A stretch of DNA of 48,348 nucleotides from Acidimicrobiaceae bacterium (lineage in GTDB: Bacteria; Actinomycetota; Acidimicrobiia; Acidimicrobiales; RAAP-2): positions 15,250 to 63,597 of the forward strand of contig PLSY01000418.1 in the NCBI GenBank assembly GCA_003164275.1, in the 5' to 3' direction. This document shows, piece after piece, positions 16,307-25,103 of this stretch. Within the stretch, counting starts at the first letter, position 1. Each line of letters starts with the position of its first letter. The notes below the pieces were generated by a model. The model had not been told where the DNA came from, made no database searches, and saw nothing but the letters and a program-made list of their open reading frames with translations. Both the position numbers and the translations under genes were made by a program.

Positions 16307-18004
16307 GTGAACGAAGAGCTGGTCATACGCAATGGGATGGTCATCGACGGAACAGGAGCACCTTCCCGCCTGGCCGATGTCCGAGTGGTGGAGGGCGTCA
16401 TCACCGAACTCGGGCGAAACCTCAACGTGGGCTCCGCTAGGACGATCGACGCGTCGGGAGCTTACGTAGCGCCGGGATTCATCGATTCGCACACCCATCT
16501 CGACCCTTCGATGTTCTGGGATCCATTCTGTGATCCCATGCCCCAGCATGGGGTGACGACGGTAGTCACTGGGAACTGCTCGCTCTCACTCGTACCTGTG
16601 CGTGCGGATACGGTCGAGCCGGTGTCAGATGTCTTCTGCTTCATAGAGGACATGCCAACGGCCAGCTTTGCCGAAGGAATCCCATGGAACTGGGAGACGT
16701 TTCCTGACTATCGAAGCTCGATCAACGGAGAGGGTCTGGCCGTCCATGCTGTCGCTCTTCTCGGCCACTCGGTTCTCCGCATGTACGTCATGGGCGAGGA
16801 CTCATGGGAGCGAGCGGCCACCGAAGAGGAGCGGGCACGAATGGCCAGGGTCCTTGACGAGTCCATGGCGGCCGGAGCCTTTGGGTTCTCCACGTCGAGG
16901 CTGGATGTCGACAGGCACCAGCGTCCAGTTCCCAGTCGCCTGGCTGACATGGAGGAGCTTGACTCCCTCCTGGCCGTCGTCGGGGCCCGGGGCGGACGCC
17001 TGGTGGAGTTCATCCCCGACCTGCTCGGTGAGCACGGCTTGGAGGATCTGGAGGAGCTGGCCCGGGCCTGCGGCCGCAGAGGTGTGACCTCCATCTGGAA
17101 TGGCTTGGCCCATTCCGAGAGACAACCAGAGCATTCGAAGAGCTTGATGGCTACCGTCCGCAGGCTCCGGGCAGAGGGCATCGATGTGTGGCCCATGATG
17201 TCGCCTCGCACGGTCGACTTTCGGATCGGATGGCAGACCTCGTTCGTTTTTCTCCAGTTCCCGAAGAGCTGGCACCGTATCCCGAACGCCGATGACGACG
17301 CCGAGCGACGGCGACTCCTCAGTGACCCGACTTGGAGGGCTGCGGCCAGGCACGAATGGGACACCGTGACCGGCCAGCTGTTCCCCACGCGCTCGCTCGA
17401 TCGGGTCCGCCTGATCGAGGTCGCCCGACCAGAGCTGAATCGATGGCTCGGCCAAACCTTCGCCGACCTGGCCCATGAGCGCGGCGGCCATCCGTCCGAC
17501 GTCCTGGCCGACTGGGTGCTCGAAAATGACCTCCGTCCTGGTGTCGTGGTCATAGGGGTGGCCAACTCGGATGAGGGGGCAGTGGCCGATCTGTTGGTCG
17601 ATCCGGACACACTGATCTCGGCTTCAGATGCCGGAGCCCATGTCCAGATGATGTGCGCGGCCGGTGACACAACCTTGCTGCTGACGCGGCATGTCCGGGA
17701 CCGCGGAGACCTGTCCGTAGAGCGAGCTGTCCACGAGCTGACGGGCAAGCAAGCAGAGGTGTGTGGCCTGCGCAGCCGTGGCCTCGTACGCGAGGGCCTC
17801 CAAGCCGACCTGACAGTGTTCGCCCTTGACGAGTTGACCTGGAAGACCGACGCATTCGTCGATGACCTCCCGGGTGGGGCCTCACGTTTGCGACGCCCGC
17901 CCGGTGGCTACCGCTACACCCTGGCCGACGGTGTAGTGACCCAAGACCACGGAGAGCTCACGGGTGCGCTCCCGGGCGCGGTCCTCGACTCTCAGATCGC
18001 CTAG
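16307..18004 (+). CDS. N-acyl-D-amino-acid deacylase-like amidohydrolase
   Basis: A 565-residue metal-dependent amidohydrolase of the D-aminoacylase/dihydroorotase type. Metal ligands His62 and His64 lie in GFIDSHTHLDPS, Cys91 in TGNCSLSL matches the metal-binding cysteine of D-aminoacylases, and Asp441 in SASDAGAH is the catalytic aspartate. The N-terminal NGMVIDGTGAPSRLADVRV and the C-terminal ADLTVFALD belong to the small beta domain. Mycobacterial and acidimicrobial relatives are often annotated only as amidohydrolase, so an N-acyl-D-amino acid substrate is not assured. The GTG start has GGGGGAG 5 bases upstream. The aldo/keto reductase follows after 9 bases. Confidence 0.88.
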   Translation: MNEELVIRNGMVIDGTGAPSRLADVRVVEGVITELGRNLNVGSARTIDASGAYVAPGFIDSHTHLDPSMFWDPFCDPMPQHGVTTVVTGNCSLSLVPVRADTVEPVSDVFCFIEDMPTASFAEGIPWNWETFPDYRSSINGEGLAVHAVALLGHSVLRMYVMGEDSWERAATEEERARMARVLDESMAAGAFGFSTSRLDVDRHQRPVPSRLADMEELDSLLAVVGARGGRLVEFIPDLLGEHGLEDLEELARACGRRGVTSIWNGLAHSERQPEHSKSLMATVRRLRAEGIDVWPMMSPRTVDFRIGWQTSFVFLQFPKSWHRIPNADDDAERRRLLSDPTWRAAARHEWDTVTGQLFPTRSLDRVRLIEVARPELNRWLGQTFADLAHERGGHPSDVLADWVLENDLRPGVVVIGVANSDEGAVADLLVDPDTLISASDAGAHVQMMCAAGDTTLLLTRHVRDRGDLSVERAVHELTGKQAEVCGLRSRGLVREGLQADLTVFALDELTWKTDAFVDDLPGGASRLRRPPGGYRYTLADGVVTQDHGELTGALPGAVLDSQIA

Positions 18005-18013
18005 AGCCCGATC

Positions 18014-18877
18014 GTGCCCGGGCCACTCGTTCCCCGCGTCTTGCTCAACAATGGTGTCTCCATTCCTCAACTGGGACTTGGGACGCTCATGGTCGAACCC
18101 CATCGAGTCGTCGACGTGGTGGCATCCTCCCTACGTGTCGGCTACCGGCACATCGACACGGCAAGCGCGTACGGCAACGAGCGGGAGGTCGGCCAGGCCA
18201 TCGCCCAAGCCGAGCTCGACCCGACCGAGGTCTTCGTGACGAGCAAGCTCCGTAGCAACGTCTTGAGCTTCGATGGCGCGTTGCGGGCATTCGACCAGAC
18301 GCTCGACAACCTGGCTCTCGATCGGCTCAGCCTCTATCTCATCCACTGGCCGGTCGCCAGGGTGCACGATGTTGTGGACACCTGGCGCGCTTTCGAGCGG
18401 ATCTACTCCGAAGGTCGGGTAGATGCCATCGGGGTGTCGAACTTTCAGGCTGCCCACCTCGGTCGCCTTCATGACGAGACCGAAATCGTTCCTGCCGTCA
18501 ACCAGATCGAGTGTCACCCGTACCTTTCCCAAGTGGAGCTTCACGACTATGACCGCGCCCACGGAATCGTCACCGAGGCCTGGTCGCCCCTGGCTCAGGG
18601 CTCCGTGGCGAAAGACGACACCATCGGTTCCATTGCTGAGCGGGTGGGGAAGACCCAGGCCCAGGTGGTGCTCAGGTGGCACGTGCAACGGGGCATCGTC
18701 GTGATTCCGAAGTCGGGGTCGCTCGAGCGGATGAAGGAGAACCTCTCCATCTTCGACTTCGAGCTCTCCATCGACGACATGGACCGACTCGGGGCCTGCA
18801 ACCGGGACGAAAGGCTCGGCCCCGATCCTGACTCTTGGGTCCACCCCGACAACAGAGGCCAACTACTCGAGGGGTGA
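18014..18877 (+). CDS. Aldo/keto reductase
   Basis: A 287-residue NADPH-dependent aldo/keto reductase. The full tetrad is visible: Asp48 and Tyr53 in HIDTASAYGNE, Lys78 in VTSKLR, His111 in LIHWP. The cofactor end has IPKSGSLERMKEN. It resembles the 2,5-diketo-gluconate/prostaglandin-F type enzymes of bacteria, which reduce a wide range of carbonyls. The GTG start lies 9 bases after the amidohydrolase stop without a clear SD sequence, so it is probably cotranscribed and translated by coupling. Its 3' end overlaps the convergent LLM gene by 15 bases. Confidence 0.9.
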   Translation: MPGPLVPRVLLNNGVSIPQLGLGTLMVEPHRVVDVVASSLRVGYRHIDTASAYGNEREVGQAIAQAELDPTEVFVTSKLRSNVLSFDGALRAFDQTLDNLALDRLSLYLIHWPVARVHDVVDTWRAFERIYSEGRVDAIGVSNFQAAHLGRLHDETEIVPAVNQIECHPYLSQVELHDYDRAHGIVTEAWSPLAQGSVAKDDTIGSIAERVGKTQAQVVLRWHVQRGIVVIPKSGSLERMKENLSIFDFELSIDDMDRLGACNRDERLGPDPDSWVHPDNRGQLLEG

Positions 18878-19783
18878 CGTCACCCCGATCTCGTCAAGTC
18901 TCGGGATGACGTGCTTGCCCAGATGCTCGATCTCATCGAGGAAGTCCCGTCGCGTTGCCGCATGCATCCCAGCTACGAGGTACGTGACACCGACATCGGC
19001 AAGCACCTCGATATCGGCAAGAAACTTGTCGGTGGCCGCCTGGGAACGCTCCCGGGGCAGGCCGTCAAAGGCCATGAAGGGGAGTTCGAACGGGCCCGAC
19101 CGCCCAACCGAGGCTGCGTACTCCTTCAGCTCGGCGACCCGGATGCGGAGGTCGTCGGGTGTCTCGAGTTGGGAGGTGTGACGACGGGCGACAAGCGATC
19201 GTGGGTTCGGCACCGGGCACCAGCCGTCGGCCAAGTCGACAGACCTGCGCATGGCCCGGCGGCTGTTTCCCCCTACCCAGAGCGGGGGATGGGGGTGCTG
19301 GGCCGGGCGGGGGAGCGCGGTGTTGCCATTGAAGCTTTCTCCCGTCCAGATGGCAGTGATGGCCTTGATCCCCTCGTCGGTCAGCTCGTTGCGACGGTCG
19401 AAGTCGACTCCGAGCGCCTTGAACTCGGGCTCTTGGTACCCAGCCCCGACGGCGATGATGGTGCGACCGCCTGAGAGCTGATCGAGAGTGGCAATCGACT
19501 TGGCCAGCACGCCCGGGTTGCGATAGGGGACGACGGTCAAATTCGTGTGGAGACGTAGCCTTTCGGTGTGCGCTGCGGCAAAGGCCAAGGTCACGAAGAG
19601 GTCCAGGGCATGGTGCCCGCCGGTTGCCATCCATTCGTCCCCGGGCAACGGGTGGTCGGTGGCGTTTACCGCGTCGAATCCGGCCGACTCGGCGGCCTGG
19701 GAGATCTCGGCTATCGCTTCGGCGGTGATGAACTCATCGAGGGATTGGACCTGGTCGGTTGGCAAGAGGAGAGATACCTTCAT
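18863..19783 (-). CDS. LLM class F420-dependent oxidoreductase, Rv2161c-like
   Basis: A 306-residue luciferase-like protein of the same group as the gene at 12575: ATDHPLPGDEW, RLRLHTNLTVVPYRNP, the cofactor loop SGGRTIIAVGAGYQEPE, PPLWVGGNSRRAMRRSVDLADGW. F420 use is inferred from family resemblance. It is the last gene of a leftward operon (acyl-CoA synthetase, SMP-30 protein, small membrane protein, then this gene, 12 bases behind the membrane protein). AGGA lies about 9 bases before the ATG. Confidence 0.87.
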   Translation of the reverse strand: MKVSLLLPTDQVQSLDEFITAEAIAEISQAAESAGFDAVNATDHPLPGDEWMATGGHHALDLFVTLAFAAAHTERLRLHTNLTVVPYRNPGVLAKSIATLDQLSGGRTIIAVGAGYQEPEFKALGVDFDRRNELTDEGIKAITAIWTGESFNGNTALPRPAQHPHPPLWVGGNSRRAMRRSVDLADGWCPVPNPRSLVARRHTSQLETPDDLRIRVAELKEYAASVGRSGPFELPFMAFDGLPRERSQAATDKFLADIEVLADVGVTYLVAGMHAATRRDFLDEIEHLGKHVIPRLDEIGVTSPLE

Positions 19784-19795
19784 GCCTTGTTCCTA

Positions 19796-20269
19796 TCAGG
19801 CAAAGCGACTGAGGACAGCCATTGCCGCCGTGGCCAACTGGATGGCGGCCAGATCTTCGATGAGACCTGCAGAAAGCGGCGACAGCCTTTTGGCCAAGCG
19901 CGAGCGAAGCTGTAGTCCAACGAAAGCCGCGGCGATGGCAGTCCCGCCAGCCATCAGGGCCGGCGGCAGTGGACGCTGCCCGGCCACCGAAGCCACGATG
20001 GCCCCGGAGGCGGCACCCAGCACCAGGCGAGCGGCTAGGCCCGGGAGGCCCGTTCGATCCGGTGTCTTGGGCGACTTGTCGACCACGAGCTCGCCGCAAG
20101 CGGCGGCGACTGCGCCGATCCGGACTCCTCGATGTCGGAGGGCTGCTGGAAGTCCGGTTTTCGGCGATGCGACGATGGCCGCCGTCACCCCCATCTGCGA
20201 TCGGAGTCCCGAGGAGGCGCCCAACAGAACCGCGCCCAGGGCCACGGCAGGTGACAACGATCGCGTCAT
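19796..20269 (-). CDS. Small multi-helix membrane protein, DUF4126-like
   Basis: A 157-residue hydrophobic, alanine- and glycine-rich protein with three to four likely membrane segments (near residues 7-35, 48-62, 78-115 and 137-155). The stretch GELVVDKSPKTPDRTG followed by LAARLVLGAASGA resembles DUF4126-type proteins, whose function is unknown. It sits between the SMP-30 gene (92 bases upstream) and the LLM gene (12 bases downstream), so it is likely cotranscribed. No function can be assigned. Confidence 0.65.
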   Translation of the reverse strand: MTRSLSPAVALGAVLLGASSGLRSQMGVTAAIVASPKTGLPAALRHRGVRIGAVAAACGELVVDKSPKTPDRTGLPGLAARLVLGAASGAIVASVAGQRPLPPALMAGGTAIAAAFVGLQLRSRLAKRLSPLSAGLIEDLAAIQLATAAMAVLSRFA

Positions 20270-20361
20270 TCGGTCAGCCTACCGGGGCTGCGCAATCCGC
20301 CCCGAGGGCGATTAGATCGCCGGGTCCTCTTGTCTGAGCGCCAGCCTGGCGTGGGGAAGGT

Positions 20362-21225
20362 TCAGGGAAGTCCTGCGCCTGGAACGTCGACCTCAGCCGA
20401 CTCCAGGTGGGCTGATCTGAGCTCGCGAGAGCGTTCGGCCTGGCCTGTCGTGACGGCATTGAGCATGTAGAGCGTTCGTCGGTCGATCCCGCCGAGGACA
20501 CAGGCGATGGCATGACGATCGGGCTCGAGATTGATCTCGTCGGTTACCTCTCCGCCCTCGAGCACTCGAACGAAACGATTGACCATCGGACAGCCCACCC
20601 ACACACCACCCTCGGCGTCGAGACACATGCCGTCGGGATAGTGGCGATCGGGCATCGTGGCCCATACTCGGCGGTCCTTCAGTTCGCCGTCGTTCCCAAT
20701 GGTGAAGGCGCTGAGACGACATCCGGCGCTCTCGGCGACCAACAGGGTCCCGCCGTCTGGAGTGATGATCATCCCATTGGCCACCATCAGGTCTGCGGCA
20801 GCTTGTGAGACCGATCCATCAACGCCGACTTTCAACAGTGGCGAGGCCACCACGGTTCCGCCGCCCTCCCGGTCGTAGCCGAACTGACCTACGTAGGCCC
20901 ACCCGGCGGGATGGACAATCATGTCATTGACTCCGAAGTGAGCCTGCACTTTCAGGTCGGCATACACAGACAGGCCGTCCTCGTCGAGGCGAAGTACGGC
21001 TCCTTCCATCTCGACGACAAGGAGTGTGCCGTCGGGGAGCCATCCGAGCCCCGACAGGGCGCCATCGTGCTGAGCAGTCACATGGGCCGTTCCCTTACCG
21101 TCGATGCGGAGGACTCGATTGTGGTGCATGTCAGACAGGTACAGACTGCCCTCATGCCACCGAGGCCCCTCCCCGAAGGCCAAATCGTCGATCACTATCT
21201 TGCGGTCGTCGTGCATGGTGACCAT
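20362..21225 (-). CDS. SMP-30/gluconolactonase/LRE family protein
   Basis: A 287-residue six-bladed beta-propeller protein. LAFGEGPRWHEGSLYLSD carries the metal-binding Glu of the family; GLGWLPDGTLLVVEM, VANGMIITPDGGTLLVAES and YPDGMCLDAEGGVWVG are propeller blades with the usual Asn and Asp metal ligands. Members hydrolyse sugar lactones or other esters using a divalent metal. The start at MVTMHDDRK has GGGGGAG 4 bases upstream, so the longer frame to 21372 is not used. It follows the acyl-CoA synthetase gene by 55 bases. Lactone hydrolysis after Baeyer-Villiger type oxidation by the divergent neighbour would be a logical combination, but that is inference. Confidence 0.88.
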   Translation of the reverse strand: MVTMHDDRKIVIDDLAFGEGPRWHEGSLYLSDMHHNRVLRIDGKGTAHVTAQHDGALSGLGWLPDGTLLVVEMEGAVLRLDEDGLSVYADLKVQAHFGVNDMIVHPAGWAYVGQFGYDREGGGTVVASPLLKVGVDGSVSQAAADLMVANGMIITPDGGTLLVAESAGCRLSAFTIGNDGELKDRRVWATMPDRHYPDGMCLDAEGGVWVGCPMVNRFVRVLEGGEVTDEINLEPDRHAIACVLGGIDRRTLYMLNAVTTGQAERSRELRSAHLESAEVDVPGAGLP

Positions 21226-21280
21226 GGAACTCCCCCTTGTGTTGGCTGCTGTTTCAAGTTGATCGGTCGCCCCTGACTCG

Positions 21281-22924
21281 TCACACGAGGTCAAGAACCG
21301 CCGTCCGGCCGTACTGTTCGAACTGTGAACGAATGGTGGCCAAGTCGGCTGAGGTGAGAGGACGCAGCTCACCGGAAGGCTCAGGGCGCCACCACACCGG
21401 GTCCGAGCAGGTCCAGCGCTCGGCTCTCAGTTGGCGCTTCAGCACCTTTGATGTCACCGTCACAGGCATGGACTCGGTGACGCGGATGAACCGCGGCAGC
21501 CATTTCGTGCCGAGGTCGGGTTGGGCTCGGAGGTGGGCATCTAGCTCCAAGACGGTGACCGATGCGTTGGGATGGAACTGGACACAGGCCATGACCTGGT
21601 CTCCCACTCGCGGGTCGGGAACCGCGTACACCGCGGACAGGACGACATCGGGATGTCGGGAGATCAGTTCCTCGATAGGCGCGGAGCCGAAGTTCTCACC
21701 GTCAACCCGGATCCAGTCGTCACCCCTGCCGGCGAAGTACGCCCAGCCGGCTTCGTCGCGATAGGCCAGGTCACCGGACCAGTACAGCCCAGCGTGGACT
21801 CGCTGATGTTCGGCGTCCTCATTGTGGTAGTACCCCTCGAAGAGTTGGGGCCCGGTAGTGGACGCGATCTCCCCTATGCATTCAAGTGCGTTGATCAGAT
21901 GTCCGGAGGCGTTGAACTGGGCTGGTGGGCACTCTTCCCCGGTGTCGGCATTGAAGATGCGGACATTCTCGGTCAGAGGGCCGAGGGCGTTCTTTGGTGT
22001 CTCGGAGGTGCGAACGATGTTCGCCCCGCCTTCCGAGGAGCCGTAGGAGTCCTGCACCTTGCAGCCGAACCGTCGTTCGAAGATCTCGATGTCGTTGGGG
22101 TTGGCCTCGTTGCCGAAGGCCAGCTGCATCGGGTTGTCAGCGTCGTCATCCCTTTCCGGGGTGGCCAGGATGTAGGCCAAGGGCTTCCCCACGTAGTTGA
22201 AGTAGGTGGCCCCGTAGCGGCGTACGTCGGTTAGCCATCCTGAGGCGCTGAAACGTCGACGCAGCGCCATTGGGGCGCCGGCCGTGAGGGCCGGGGACCA
22301 CCCGGCCATGAGGGCGGTCGAGTGGAACATGGGCATGGCTTGGTAGATCACCCCGCTGGAGAGGTCGACGGCCGAGTTGACCCCGACGCCCGTCCGGGCC
22401 AGGCGTCCTTGCGTGCAACGGACGGCTTTCGGCTTTCCTGTTGTGCCCGAGGTGAAGATCAAGGTGAGGAGATCGGTCGGCTCGGCCTCGGTCTCGATCG
22501 GCGCCCCGATGTGGCTGGTCAGCTCCTTCAGGTACTCGTCGGATTCGATGATCAGGACGCGCTCGGGACTGATCCCGAGGTCGAGACCTTCCAAGAGACC
22601 CTCGTGGTCGTGGTCGGTGATGATGAGTCGACAGTCCGTGGATCGGATGTCCGAGGCCAGATCGGGCCCTCGACGCGTCGAGTTGATGCCGACAATGACC
22701 GAGCGGCTGAGGGCGGCGGCGGCCAGCCAGAAGACGAACTCGGGAACATTGTCCAAGAGGACGCCGATGTGAGGGGGCTCGAAGTCGGGAAGGGAGCGGA
22801 TCAGTGAGGCTCTTGCCGCAGCCTCCCGTGCGAGCTCGGCGTAGGTCCATGCCTGGTCCTCGAAGAGCAGAGCGGCGGACGAGTCCGCTGATCGCTGCAC
22901 GATCAGTTCTGCAATGGTGGCCAT
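21281..22924 (-). CDS. AMP-forming acyl-CoA synthetase, FadD17-like
   Basis: A 547-residue ANL-superfamily ligase. The adenylate motif LIFTSGTTGKPKAV, YGSSEGGANI, the Asp of YWSGDLAYRDEAGWAYFAGRGDDWIRVDGENF, and a Lys in TSKVLKRQL are all present. It converts a carboxylic acid to its CoA thioester with ATP. The resemblance is to mycobacterial FadD17-type proteins, often linked to sterol or other bulky acids; the actual acid is unknown. GGAGG lies 4 bases before ATG 22924; the ATG at 22942 is an alternative. First gene of the leftward operon ending at 18863. Confidence 0.9.
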   Translation of the reverse strand: MATIAELIVQRSADSSAALLFEDQAWTYAELAREAAARASLIRSLPDFEPPHIGVLLDNVPEFVFWLAAAALSRSVIVGINSTRRGPDLASDIRSTDCRLIITDHDHEGLLEGLDLGISPERVLIIESDEYLKELTSHIGAPIETEAEPTDLLTLIFTSGTTGKPKAVRCTQGRLARTGVGVNSAVDLSSGVIYQAMPMFHSTALMAGWSPALTAGAPMALRRRFSASGWLTDVRRYGATYFNYVGKPLAYILATPERDDDADNPMQLAFGNEANPNDIEIFERRFGCKVQDSYGSSEGGANIVRTSETPKNALGPLTENVRIFNADTGEECPPAQFNASGHLINALECIGEIASTTGPQLFEGYYHNEDAEHQRVHAGLYWSGDLAYRDEAGWAYFAGRGDDWIRVDGENFGSAPIEELISRHPDVVLSAVYAVPDPRVGDQVMACVQFHPNASVTVLELDAHLRAQPDLGTKWLPRFIRVTESMPVTVTSKVLKRQLRAERWTCSDPVWWRPEPSGELRPLTSADLATIRSQFEQYGRTAVLDLV

Positions 22925-23360
22925 CTGCCCTCCGTTTGTCATGGCTGCGGCGCGGTGCCTGGGTAACTCAGCTGCGTGGGCCGAAGCATGGCCCAGCGCT
23001 CGACCGATCGTAGATCGGACTCCAGTCGGTTCATCAACTCGCCGATCGGTCGAGCTCGGCGAACGTCCTGCCGCCCTGTTCGCCGTTCAGGATTTCTCGA
23101 TGGCGGCCCGCAACTTCAAACAGGCCAGCTGTCCGGGCTCTGGGCCCGCTCGACGGCGACATGGCGGTCGTTCGGAACTCTCGAGCCCCGATAGACCCCC
23201 CCTCGGTGCTCCTGATCTGACCGCTGATTCGGGCCGGATTCGGGACGCCGTAAGCGGCTCCGAGAGCCCTCTGGGAAGGTCGGCGCCGGATTGAATGGAG
23301 GTCGTCACTTGGCTCGTTGGTGTACGTTCCGGTCGGGGATATGAAGGGGGAGTAACGGTC
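22925..23360. other. Divergent intergenic region, 436 bases, no gene seen
   Basis: It lies between the acyl-CoA synthetase and Baeyer-Villiger monooxygenase genes, which point away from each other. No frame has family features; the long leftward frame opposite the monooxygenase runs into it but is a shadow. It holds a striking set of palindromes at 22998-23055. Promoters for both genes are expected here, though no clear -35/-10 pair was found. Confidence 0.55.
22998..23055. promoter_or_regulatory. Nested palindromes, likely operator
   Basis: GCTCGACCGATCG at 22998-23010 is repeated as its exact reverse complement at 23043-23055, a perfect 13-base inverted repeat around a 32-base centre. Within and beside it are two more palindromes: CCGATC-GTA-GATCGG at 23004-23018 and CCGATCGG at 23042-23049. 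The core GATCGG thus occurs several times in alternate orientation between two divergent genes. This is the form expected of paired operator sites for a dimeric regulator; a long hairpin is an alternative. Confidence 0.45.
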
Positions 23361-24842
23361 ATGGGCGACACGCCGACGATTGCCATCATCGGAGCTGGAG
23401 CTGGTGGCCTTGTCATGGGCATCCGATTGAAGCGAGCGGGCATCGACAGCTTCACCATCTTCGAGAAATCCGACGGAGTGGGGGGTACGTGGAGGGACAA
23501 CTCGTACCCGGGGGCGGCTTGCGACATCCAGTCGCACATGTACTCGTTCTCGTTCGAGCTCAACCCCAACTGGTCCCGCCCCTACGGCACCCAACCCGAG
23601 ATCCTGGCCTATTTCGAGCACTGTGCCGACAAGTACGACCTCCGACCCCATCTTCGTTGCAACACGGCGATCTCGGAAGCACGGTGGGACGGGGATGCCT
23701 GCTGCTGGCACCTGAGGGCCGAGGATGGGTCGGAGCACATGGCGGACGTCCTGGTCTCGGCGCTCGGCATGCTGAACGTGCCCAACTATCCGGCCATCCC
23801 GGGGATCGAGGACTTCGAGGGGGCCCATTTCCACTCCGCCCGCTGGGACCACGGCGTCGATCTCGAGGGCAAACGCATCGGCTCGATCGGCACGGGAGCG
23901 AGCTCGGTGCAGTTCCTGCCCGAGGTGGCAAAGGTTGCAGGCCAACTGCATGTCTTCCAGCGATCTCCCACCTGGGTGATGCCGAAAGTCGACGATGAGT
24001 TCACCGAGGCAGAACGGACGGCCTTCGCCCGGCGCGGCAGGGCTCGTCTTCACCGCTGGAAGATCTTCGCACGCTACGAGCGGATGACATCGTTCCGTGT
24101 CGCTGACGAGACCACCGCCGAACGAGAGGCCATAGCCCGAGCCCATCTGGACCGGGTCATCTCCGATACGAACCTGAGGAAGAAGCTGACGCCTGACTTT
24201 CCCATTGGGTGCAAACGGCTGCTGCTCACGAATGACTACTTTCCGATTTACAACCGGGCCAATGTCGAGTTGGTGACATCGCCGATCTCCCGGATCACAC
24301 CAGGAGGGGTGGTGACCGAGGACGGGACGGAGCGAGGGATCGACGTCCTCATTCTCGGCACTGGCTTCAAGGCCGCCGATCACCTGGGCGCCGTCGACAT
24401 CTACGGGGACTCCGGTCGCCGCCTCGCTGACCAATGGGCCGACGGGGCGGAGGCGCACCTGGGCATCACGGTCAAGGGCTTCCCCAACCTGTTCATGCTG
24501 TACGGGCCGAACACCAATCAAGGGGGCAACTCGATCATCTTCATCCACGAGTCCCAGGTCCACTACATCATGGGAGCCATCCGTGCCCTCCGCCGGAAGA
24601 GGGGGGCACTGGCGGTCAAGGCATCAGTACAGGATGCCTATAACGCCAAGATCCAAAGAGCAATGGCCGGGACCGTTTGGGATGGAGGATGCACCAACTA
24701 CTTCAGAGGCCCGTCGGGAAAGATCACCACGCAGTTCCCCTATCCAGCTCGTCAGTACTGGGCATGGACCCGTCGATTCAAAGGCAGTGACTTCACGTTT
24801 ACGCCGAGTGAGACCCGAGCTCTTCAGCCGACCCGGGTCTGA
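23361..24842 (+). CDS. Flavin-containing monooxygenase, type I Baeyer-Villiger type
   Basis: A 493-residue two-Rossmann-fold flavoprotein. The FAD motif is IIGAGAGGLVMG near the N-terminus and the NADPH motif GSIGTGASSVQ comes later. Between them, F152 to D163 read FEGAHFHSARWD, which fits the type I Baeyer-Villiger fingerprint FxGxxxHxxxW(P/D). GGTWRDNSYPGAACD and GPNTNQGGNS are also typical. Such enzymes insert oxygen next to a ketone using FAD, NADPH and O2, giving an ester or lactone. GGGGGAG lies about 9 bases before ATG 23361; the in-frame start at 23295 would add 22 atypical residues. Divergent from the acyl-CoA synthetase operon. Confidence 0.9.
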   Translation: MGDTPTIAIIGAGAGGLVMGIRLKRAGIDSFTIFEKSDGVGGTWRDNSYPGAACDIQSHMYSFSFELNPNWSRPYGTQPEILAYFEHCADKYDLRPHLRCNTAISEARWDGDACCWHLRAEDGSEHMADVLVSALGMLNVPNYPAIPGIEDFEGAHFHSARWDHGVDLEGKRIGSIGTGASSVQFLPEVAKVAGQLHVFQRSPTWVMPKVDDEFTEAERTAFARRGRARLHRWKIFARYERMTSFRVADETTAEREAIARAHLDRVISDTNLRKKLTPDFPIGCKRLLLTNDYFPIYNRANVELVTSPISRITPGGVVTEDGTERGIDVLILGTGFKAADHLGAVDIYGDSGRRLADQWADGAEAHLGITVKGFPNLFMLYGPNTNQGGNSIIFIHESQVHYIMGAIRALRRKRGALAVKASVQDAYNAKIQRAMAGTVWDGGCTNYFRGPSGKITTQFPYPARQYWAWTRRFKGSDFTFTPSETRALQPTRV

Positions 24843-24917
24843 CCGCGAGGGCGTAACGCCCGGACACAGTGGGAACGGAAGCGAAAGCTGGGCGCCGTGC
24901 GCGGTTCCGCCCCTGTT

Positions 24918-24946
24918 TTGACTTGGCAAAAACTGTCCGTTAGTGT
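24918..24946 (+). promoter_or_regulatory. Promoter of the solute-binding protein gene
   Basis: TTGACT at 24918-24923 and TAGTGT at 24941-24946 are separated by exactly 17 bases and fit a housekeeping sigma factor promoter (-35 five of six; -10 of the TANNNT form). It would give a leader of about 150 bases before the solute-binding protein start at 25104. Confidence 0.6.
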
Positions 24947-24971
24947 CGCATCGCCACAAACGTGGAACCCT

Positions 24972-25001
24972 TTCGTCATAAGCGGAGTCAATTCGTCATA
25001 A
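24972..25001 (+). repeat. Direct repeat TTCGTCATAA in the leader
   Basis: TTCGTCATAA occurs at 24972-24981 and again at 24992-25001, 20 bases apart, which is close to two helical turns. It sits just downstream of the promoter at 24918-24946, a position where a bound regulator could block transcription. It could equally act in the RNA leader. Confidence 0.45.
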
Positions 25002-25103
25002 AGGCGACTGGCAGTCGAGACGGAGGGGAAACGTCAGGGCTCCGCTTCGGCGGTCCTGGGGTCACTAGGGGGACATATGTCCCCGATCATGAAGGGGAAT
25101 TGC

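Noticed and set aside
23034..24563. 509-codon open frame on the minus strand
   Set aside because: It lies opposite the well-supported Baeyer-Villiger monooxygenase gene and shows no family motif; long antisense frames are expected in high-GC coding DNA.
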